From positions 1 to 64,000 of the forward strand of contig NZ_DS999312.1 in assembly GCF_000156715.1 (NCBI RefSeq): a stretch of DNA of 64,000 bases, in the 5' to 3' direction. Origin of the DNA: Francisella philomiragia subsp. philomiragia ATCC 25015. GTDB taxonomy: Bacteria; Pseudomonadota; Gammaproteobacteria; Francisellales; Francisellaceae. The translations under genes were made by a program, and so were the position numbers. Each line of letters starts with the position of its first letter. The stretch's first letter is position 1. This document shows, piece after piece, positions 58,537 through 64,000 of the stretch. The notes beneath the pieces were generated by a model, which saw only the letters and a program-made list of their open reading frames with translations, did no database searches and was not told the origin of the DNA.

Positions 58537-58956
58537 TCACTTTTTTAAGCAAGATTTACATTTAATATATATATTTAGACTGTGGTCAACCATTTCAGCT
58601 CCAAGAGATTGAACTATTTTTTTCTGCATGGCTTCGATTTCTTCACTATAAAATTCTTGTATTTTGTTGCATGAGACACAGATAATATGATCGTGGTGAT
58701 CTCCTTGGTTTAGCTCATACATAACTTGATCAGAGTCTAGCTTAAGTCGGCTTATTATTCCTGCTGATTCAAACTGATTAAGCACTCTATAAACTGTAGC
58801 TATGCCTGTACTACTTCCTTGAGATTTAAGCTTAGAAAAAACATCATCAGGACTAAGATGTCTGTCTTTATTTTCTTCAAAAAGTTTAAGTATTTCAACT
58901 CGTGGTTGAGTAATCTTAAAGCCATATTGTTTTAGATCAAAGTTATTTGAGTTCAT
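58537..58956 (-). CDS. fur: Ferric uptake regulator Fur
   Basis: A 139-residue metal-dependent repressor. N-terminal winged helix with the recognition segment STGIATVYRVLNQFE, then the dimerisation domain with metal ligands in GDHHDHIICVSCNK and a C-terminal CKSC. Length is normal for Fur. It lies next to the siderophore genes it presumably controls and beside nuoA, as in other Francisella. No Fur box was found in its own upstream region. Confidence 0.96.
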   Translation of the reverse strand: MNSNNFDLKQYGFKITQPRVEILKLFEENKDRHLSPDDVFSKLKSQGSSTGIATVYRVLNQFESAGIISRLKLDSDQVMYELNQGDHHDHIICVSCNKIQEFYSEEIEAMQKKIVQSLGAEMVDHSLNIYIKCKSCLKK

Positions 58957-59119
58957 CTTATGTTGTTTATAGATTTTTTATAAAATTCTAATATTAAAGA
59001 TTATGTGAAAAGCTTGACTAAGTAAAGCCTTTAGAGGCTATAGTGTTTTACGATTTTAGGTTTTTGTAGTTCAAATAATTATTTTATAGTATCTATAAGC
59101 TTTTAAATTTCTTATGACT

Positions 59120-59148
59120 TTGTACTTAAACTCTAATTGTGCTATCAT
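59120..59148 (+). promoter_or_regulatory. Promoter of the nuo operon
   Basis: TTGTAC (59120-59125), 17 bases, TATCAT (59143-59148), placed 33 bases before the nuoA start codon. Good sigma-70 spacing and boxes, with a short leader. Confidence 0.55.
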
Positions 59149-59181
59149 TAACGAACTAATTATTTTTATCAATCTTTTTCT

Positions 59182-59580
59182 ATGAGCGCTAATGTTTATG
59201 CAGAATTTGCACCAATATTGATATTCCTTATCATAGCTTTTGGTTTGGGAGCAGCATTTGCAATGATCGGTAAAATTTTATCGATGATTGTTGGAGCTAA
59301 TAACCCGAATGCAACAAAAGGTGAGACTTTTGAGTGTGGATTTCCAACCTTCGGAGATGCTAGAGAAAAGTTAGATGTCCGTTTTTACTTAATAGCGGTA
59401 CTGTTTTTGGTATTTGATTTAGAGTTGGCGTTCATTATTCCTTGGGGTATAAATTTAAAGGCTAGTGCTGGAATGCCTGCTATTTCAAATCATGCTTTTT
59501 TTGCGATGATTATATTTTTGGTGGTACTATTCTTGGGCTTGATATATGCCTGGAAAAAAGGAGCTTTAGAGTGGGAATAG
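59182..59580 (+). CDS. nuoA: NADH-quinone oxidoreductase subunit A
   Basis: A 132-residue, three-helix membrane subunit of complex I. The conserved loop with [20 protein letters not shown] and the [14 protein letters not shown] segment are diagnostic. The ATG at 59182 has no clear Shine-Dalgarno sequence. First gene of the nuo operon; its end overlaps nuoB by 10 bases. Confidence 0.96.
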   Translation: MSANVYAEFAPILIFLIIAFGLGAAFAMIGKILSMIVGANNPNATKGETFECGFPTFGDAREKLDVRFYLIAVLFLVFDLELAFIIPWGINLKASAGMPAISNHAFFAMIIFLVVLFLGLIYAWKKGALEWE

Positions 59581-60047
59581 GTAACGAGAATAAAGGTTTT
59601 ATAACTGCAAGTGCTGATGCACTTATAAATTGGGTGCGCACTGGTTCATTGTGGCCTGTAACTACAGGTTTGGCTTGTTGTGCGGTTGAGATGATGCATG
59701 CTGGTGCTGCTAGGTATGACTTAGATAGATTTGGTATTGTTTTTAGACCATCTCCTAGGCAATCAGATGTTCTTATCGTTGCTGGTACACTTTGTAATAA
59801 GATGGCTCCAGCACTACGTCAAGTCTATGATCAGATGCCAGATCCTAAGTGGGTGATTTCTATGGGTTCGTGTGCAAATGGTGGTGGATACTATCACTAC
59901 TCTTACTCTGTGGTGAGAGGGTGCGACAGAATAGTTCCTGTGGATATATACGTTCCAGGATGTCCTCCGACTGCAGAAGCTTTAGTTTATGGGATAATAC
60001 AGCTGCAGAACAAAATTATTAGAAAAGATACTATAGCGAGGAAGTGA
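59571..60047 (+). CDS. nuoB: NADH-quinone oxidoreductase subunit B
   Basis: A 158-residue peripheral subunit that carries cluster N2, the last electron donor to quinone. Ligand motif [10 protein letters not shown] gives two adjacent Cys; the others are in MGSCANGGG and [10 protein letters not shown]. Start is GTG at 59571, preceded by AAGGAG and lying inside the end of nuoA. Confidence 0.96.
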   Translation: MGIGNENKGFITASADALINWVRTGSLWPVTTGLACCAVEMMHAGAARYDLDRFGIVFRPSPRQSDVLIVAGTLCNKMAPALRQVYDQMPDPKWVISMGSCANGGGYYHYSYSVVRGCDRIVPVDIYVPGCPPTAEALVYGIIQLQNKIIRKDTIARK

Positions 60048-60049
60048 TC

Positions 60050-60697
60050 GTGAGTGCTAGGTTACAAGATCATTTTAATAATGTAGAAAAAATATTGAAC
60101 GGTTTTGGTGTTGAGTGTTATGTTGCATATGGTGAGATTAATATTTCTATTAAAGATCAGCGTGACATACATCTTGTGCTAAAAAAACTTAAGAAAGAGT
60201 ATCACTTCAAGCAACTTACTGATATTACGGCTGTTGATTATTTGACTTATGGTCAGTCTGATTGGCAAGTGGGTAAGGTTGTTTCTCAAACAGGTTTTTC
60301 AAGGGGGAGACAACAGGGCTTTAAAACTGCTGATGTTAATAATAGATTTGAGATTATTTATCAGTTGCTAAGTATGGCTAATAACGTTCGAGTTCGTGTC
60401 AAATGTAAATTAAAAGATGCTCAGATTATTATGGTTGACTCGGTTGAGGATCTTTGGCCTTCGGCTAATTGGGCTGAGAGAGAGGTTTATGATATGTTTG
60501 GGATCTATTTTAATAATCACCCAGACTTACGTAGAGTGCTTACTGACTATGGATTTGTGGGGCATCCTTTGAGAAAAGATTTTCCCCAGACAGGTTATGT
60601 GGAGATGCGTTATGATGAAAATCTTGGCAAGGTTGTTTATGAGCCTGTAGAGATCGATGATAGGGTCAATGCACCAAGAGTAATTCGCAATCAATAA
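60050..60697 (+). CDS. nuoC: NADH-quinone oxidoreductase subunit C
   Basis: A peripheral-arm subunit of about 215 residues. The C-terminal signature SANWAEREVYDMFGIYF and RRVLTDYGFVGHPLRKDFP identifies it. Two GTG codons compete: 60044 overlaps the nuoB stop and 60050 sits 8 bases after GAGG, so I choose 60050. Separate from nuoD, unlike the fused NuoCD of E. coli. Confidence 0.95.
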   Translation: MSARLQDHFNNVEKILNGFGVECYVAYGEINISIKDQRDIHLVLKKLKKEYHFKQLTDITAVDYLTYGQSDWQVGKVVSQTGFSRGRQQGFKTADVNNRFEIIYQLLSMANNVRVRVKCKLKDAQIIMVDSVEDLWPSANWAEREVYDMFGIYFNNHPDLRRVLTDYGFVGHPLRKDFPQTGYVEMRYDENLGKVVYEPVEIDDRVNAPRVIRNQ

Positions 60698-60715
60698 AAT
60701 TATGGGTTTGTAACA

Positions 60716-61969
60716 ATGGCAGAGTATAAAAACTATACACTAAATTTTGGTCCAGTCCATCCTGCTGCGCATGGTGTTCTTAGGCTTATTTTAGAGCTAG
60801 ATGGAGAGACGGTTGTTAGGGCTGATCCGCATGTTGGCTTACTTCATAGAGGAACAGAAAAACTTGCTGAATTTAAACCATATAATCAAAGTATTGGCTA
60901 TATGGATAGATTGGATTATGTCTCGATGATGTGTAATGAGCATGCTTACGTGATGGCGATCGAGAAGCTTTTGGAACTTGAGGTTCCTGAAAGAGCTCAG
61001 TACATTCGTGTGATGTTTGCTGAAATGACAAGGATTCTTAATCATTTGCTTTGGGTTGCTGCGTGTGGTATCGACTTAGGCGCTATGACAGTATTTTTGT
61101 ATGCTTTTAGGGTTAGAGAAGACTTATTTGACTGTTATGAAGCTGTTTCTGGTGCTCGTATGCATGCTGCGTATTTTAGGCCAGGAGGTGTTGCTAGAGA
61201 TTTACCAACACAAATGCCACAATATAAGCAAACTAGATTTACAAGCAAAAGAAAAACCAAAAAAATCAATGCTAACAGGCAAGGCGGTATGTTGGACTTT
61301 TTAGATTCTTTTGTTGTTGATTTTGATAAATCTCTAGATGAGATAGATACACTTTTAACAGATAACAGGCTTTGGAAACAAAGAACTGTGGATATTGGCG
61401 TTGTTACAGCAGAAAGAGCGGTTGAGCTTGGCTTCACTGGGCCAATGTTGAGAGGTAGTGGCGTGGCTTGGGATCTTAGAAAATCTCAACCTTATGAGGT
61501 TTATGATAAGCTTGATTTTGATATTCCTGTTGGTGCTAATGGCGATTGTTATGATAGATATCTTGTCAGAATGGCAGAAATGCGCGAATCAAATAAGCTA
61601 ATTAAACAATGTGTTGATTGGTTGCGAGCTAATCCAGGGCCAGTTCTTTCGGATAATCACAAAGTTGCTCCTCCAAAAAGAAATGCAATGAAAAATAATA
61701 TGGAAGAGCTTATTCATCATTTTAAGCTTTTTTCTGAAGGTTATTGTACTCCTGAGGGAGAGGTTTATGTTGGTACGGAGCATCCTAAAGGTGAATTTGG
61801 TGTATATATTAAGTCTGATGGAGCAAATAAGCCTTATAGACTTAAGATGAAAGCACCGGGATTTACTCACATAAGTGCTATGGATGAGTTGTTGTCAGGA
61901 CATATGTTAGCAGATACTCCAGCGATTATCTCTACAATAGATGTTGTGTTTGGTGATGTAGATAGATAG
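60716..61969 (+). CDS. nuoD: NADH-quinone oxidoreductase subunit D
   Basis: The 417-residue 49-kDa-type subunit, forming the quinone pocket with NuoB. It begins with the family's [16 protein letters not shown] and contains [11 protein letters not shown], and ends [23 protein letters not shown] Lys/Arg-rich stretch around residues 175-190 ([17 protein letters not shown]) looks expanded compared with typical NuoD. Confidence 0.96.
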   Translation: MAEYKNYTLNFGPVHPAAHGVLRLILELDGETVVRADPHVGLLHRGTEKLAEFKPYNQSIGYMDRLDYVSMMCNEHAYVMAIEKLLELEVPERAQYIRVMFAEMTRILNHLLWVAACGIDLGAMTVFLYAFRVREDLFDCYEAVSGARMHAAYFRPGGVARDLPTQMPQYKQTRFTSKRKTKKINANRQGGMLDFLDSFVVDFDKSLDEIDTLLTDNRLWKQRTVDIGVVTAERAVELGFTGPMLRGSGVAWDLRKSQPYEVYDKLDFDIPVGANGDCYDRYLVRMAEMRESNKLIKQCVDWLRANPGPVLSDNHKVAPPKRNAMKNNMEELIHHFKLFSEGYCTPEGEVYVGTEHPKGEFGVYIKSDGANKPYRLKMKAPGFTHISAMDELLSGHMLADTPAIISTIDVVFGDVDR

Positions 61970-61978
61970 AGGAAAAAG

Positions 61979-62467
61979 ATGTCTTTAGTAGATTTGATAT
62001 CGCCACAAGCGAAAGAAGATATAGACAGGGTTTTGAGTAAATTTCCAGCGGACCAGCGTAGATCTGCGATTTTGGAAGGGTTGCATATTTTACAAGATCA
62101 AAATGGTGGCTACTTAACTGATGATTTACAAACAGCTCTTGCTGAATACTTACAAGTTAGTAAAGTTGATGTTTATGAGGTTGCTACGTTTTACTGTATG
62201 TATGAACTGAAACCTGTGGGTAGACATAAGTTAAATTTATGTACGAATGTTTCGTGTATGTTAAATGGCGCGTATGATATATTGACGCATATTGAGAAAA
62301 AACTAGGAATCAAACCTGGAGAGACTACGAAAGATGGTCGCATAACTCTAAAAGAAGTTGAATGCCAGGGAGCTTGTTGTGGCTCGCCTATGCTTGAGGT
62401 TGATAAGATTTTTTATGAAAATCTAACTATAGAAAAAGTGAATCAAATAATTGATTCTTTGGAGTAG
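61979..62467 (+). CDS. nuoE: NADH-quinone oxidoreductase subunit E
   Basis: A 162-residue 24-kDa-type subunit with a thioredoxin-like [2Fe-2S] domain. Cluster ligands are in LCTNVSCML and VECQGACCGSPM. EVATFYCMYELKPVGRHKL is typical. GAGGAAAA precedes the ATG; nuoF follows after 6 bases. Confidence 0.95.
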   Translation: MSLVDLISPQAKEDIDRVLSKFPADQRRSAILEGLHILQDQNGGYLTDDLQTALAEYLQVSKVDVYEVATFYCMYELKPVGRHKLNLCTNVSCMLNGAYDILTHIEKKLGIKPGETTKDGRITLKEVECQGACCGSPMLEVDKIFYENLTIEKVNQIIDSLE

Positions 62468-62473
62468 TTATAT

Positions 62474-63748
62474 ATGGCAAATGAAGTTTGTTTTCGTACC
62501 CTGCATTTAGATAAGCCGTACAGCTTGGAGTCTTACTTATCTGTAGGAGGTTATTCTTATTGGAATAAAATTTTAACAGAGAAGATTCCGCCTGAGCAAA
62601 TTATTGAAGAGCTCAAGATATCAGGGCTTAGAGGTCGTGGTGGGGCTGGGTTCCCTACGGGTCTTAAGTGGAGCTTTATGCCACGTAATACTCCAGGTCA
62701 GAAGTATGTGGTTTGTAACTCTGATGAAGGGGAGCCAGGTACTTGTAAAGATAGAGAAATAATGCGTAATAATCCTCATCAATTAATAGAGGGTATGGCT
62801 ATTGCTGGATATGTGGTCGGTGCTACGGCTGGTTATAACTATACACGAGGTGAGTTTTACGAACCTATTGCAAGATTTGAAGATGCCTTGATAGAGGCTT
62901 ATCAAGCAGGATTGTTGGGGTCAAATATTAAATCTTCAGGCATTTCATTTGATTTGTATTCTGCGATTGGCGCAGGAGCTTATATCTGTGGTGAAGAGAC
63001 AGCATTGCTTAATTCGTTGGAGGGCAAAAAGGGTCGCCCAAGATTTAAGCCACCATTTCCTGCTTTCAAAGGCCTTTATGGCAGACCAACTAACATAAAT
63101 AATACTGAGACTTACGCATCGGCACCAGTAATTTTACAGCATGGTGGACAGTGGTTTAAAAATCTTGGAACTGAAAAAAGTGGCGGTACTAAGCTTTTTT
63201 GTATTTCTGGTCATGTTAAGCATCAAAAAGTCATGGAAATAGGTTTAGGTACTCCTTTCAAAGATGTTTTAGAGATGTGTGGTGGTGTTCGTAATGGTCA
63301 TAAGCTAAAGGCTGTGATACCAGGTGGAAGTTCTTCTAAGATTCTTACTGGTGAAGAGATGCTTAAGGTTACTATGGACTATGAGTCTATAGCTGAAGCG
63401 GGTTCTATGCTAGGATCTGGCGCAGTAGTTGTTTTAGATGAAACAACTTGCATGGTTAAAACATTGGCTAGATTGGCAGATTTCTATTATGAGGAATCTT
63501 GTGGTCAGTGTACTCCTTGCAGAGAAGGTACTGGCTGGTTAGCGCGGACATTGCATAGAATTGTTGCTGGTGACGGAAAACCCGAAGATATCGATACTCT
63601 AGTTAGAGTAGCAACAAATATAGAAGGTAACACTATTTGTGGTCTTGGAGATGCTGCAGCATGGCCAGTCCAAAGTTATATAAATAAATTCAGAGAAGAA
63701 TTTGTCTATATGATTGAGAATGGTGGTAAGAGTATTGTGGATCAATAG
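62474..63748 (+). CDS. nuoF: NADH-quinone oxidoreductase subunit F
   Basis: The 424-residue NADH-oxidising subunit with FMN and a [4Fe-4S] cluster. NADH/FMN loop [44 protein letters not shown] and the cluster motif [11 protein letters not shown] with a later Cys in [10 protein letters not shown] are intact. Confidence 0.97.
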   Translation: MANEVCFRTLHLDKPYSLESYLSVGGYSYWNKILTEKIPPEQIIEELKISGLRGRGGAGFPTGLKWSFMPRNTPGQKYVVCNSDEGEPGTCKDREIMRNNPHQLIEGMAIAGYVVGATAGYNYTRGEFYEPIARFEDALIEAYQAGLLGSNIKSSGISFDLYSAIGAGAYICGEETALLNSLEGKKGRPRFKPPFPAFKGLYGRPTNINNTETYASAPVILQHGGQWFKNLGTEKSGGTKLFCISGHVKHQKVMEIGLGTPFKDVLEMCGGVRNGHKLKAVIPGGSSSKILTGEEMLKVTMDYESIAEAGSMLGSGAVVVLDETTCMVKTLARLADFYYEESCGQCTPCREGTGWLARTLHRIVAGDGKPEDIDTLVRVATNIEGNTICGLGDAAAWPVQSYINKFREEFVYMIENGGKSIVDQ

Positions 63749-63765
63749 TTGATTGAGGTAGTTCA

Positions 63766-64000
63766 GTGTCAGACAATAAAGAATCCAAAAAAATAAGTAT
63801 AGAGATTGATGGTAAAAGCTATGAAGCTTTGCCAAATCAATCAATAATAGAAGTGGCAGATGCTAATGGTATCTATATTCCTAGATTTTGCTATCATAAA
63901 AAGCTATCTGTAGCTGCTAATTGTAGGATGTGCTTAGTTGATGTGGAAGGTGCAAGACGTGCTTCCCCTGCATGTGCTACTCCAATTATGGATGGCATGA
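63766..64000 (+). CDS. nuoG: NADH-quinone oxidoreductase subunit G, 5' part
   Basis: The first 78 codons of the large iron-sulfur subunit, cut by the window end. Start is GTG at 63766, with TTGAGG about 8 bases upstream. The product shows the ferredoxin-like [2Fe-2S] domain, with PRFCYHKKLSVAANCRMCLV supplying ligand Cys residues and a further Cys in ASPACATP. Confidence 0.93.
   Translation, partial: MSDNKESKKISIEIDGKSYEALPNQSIIEVADANGIYIPRFCYHKKLSVAANCRMCLVDVEGARRASPACATPIMDGM

Overview
The window is a low-GC, gene-dense Gammaproteobacterial chromosome segment that I assign to Francisella. Grounds for this are the gene order (kdp, obg, nhaD, tolC, gadB, purF-purL, purB, gatCAB, then fur beside the nuo operon), the Francisella-type FslE/Fup outer-membrane protein, and the absence of any visible TonB system. 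It is probably not F. tularensis, because the siderophore genes beside fur differ from the rhizoferrin (fsl/fig) genes I recall at that place. No rRNA, tRNA, CRISPR array or intact insertion sequence was seen. No gene-free stretch exceeds about 300 bases.

Layout. 1-2.1 kb: hexose-phosphate antiporter uhpT and an azoreductase. 2.2-10.2 kb: complete kdpFABC-kdpDE potassium uptake operon, with a possible KdpE operator. 10.2-20.5 kb: a DUF6314-like protein, an aromatic amino acid permease, obgE, a KimA-type K+ transporter, a YddA/SbmA-like ABC protein, nhaD, an MFS drug exporter and a small secreted protein. 20.5-28.7 kb: trhP, a truncated MFS gene with a remnant beside it, a PCMT-like protein, tolC, a phosphopantetheinyl transferase, gadB and purF. 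28.7-40.5 kb: purL, a membrane protein, a MITE-like palindrome, an epimerase-like protein, two tandem secreted paralogues, purB, and a half-degenerate ABC/HlyD export pair. 40.6-44.2 kb: gatCAB and one unknown gene.

44.2-57.2 kb is the most interesting part. A seven-gene minus-strand operon (diaminobutyrate aminotransferase, diaminobutyrate decarboxylase, NIS synthetase, N-hydroxylase, NIS synthetase-acetyltransferase fusion, a 129-aa unknown and an RhtX/FptX-like permease) should make and import a citrate-diaminopropane dihydroxamate of the schizokinen/rhizobactin type. An FslE-like receptor behind its own Fur box and a GDSL esterase follow. An aspartokinase gene is divergent from the operon across one shared Fur box, which suggests iron-controlled supply of the aspartate-semialdehyde precursor.

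58.5-64 kb: fur, then the nuo operon nuoA-nuoF and the start of nuoG, which runs off the window.
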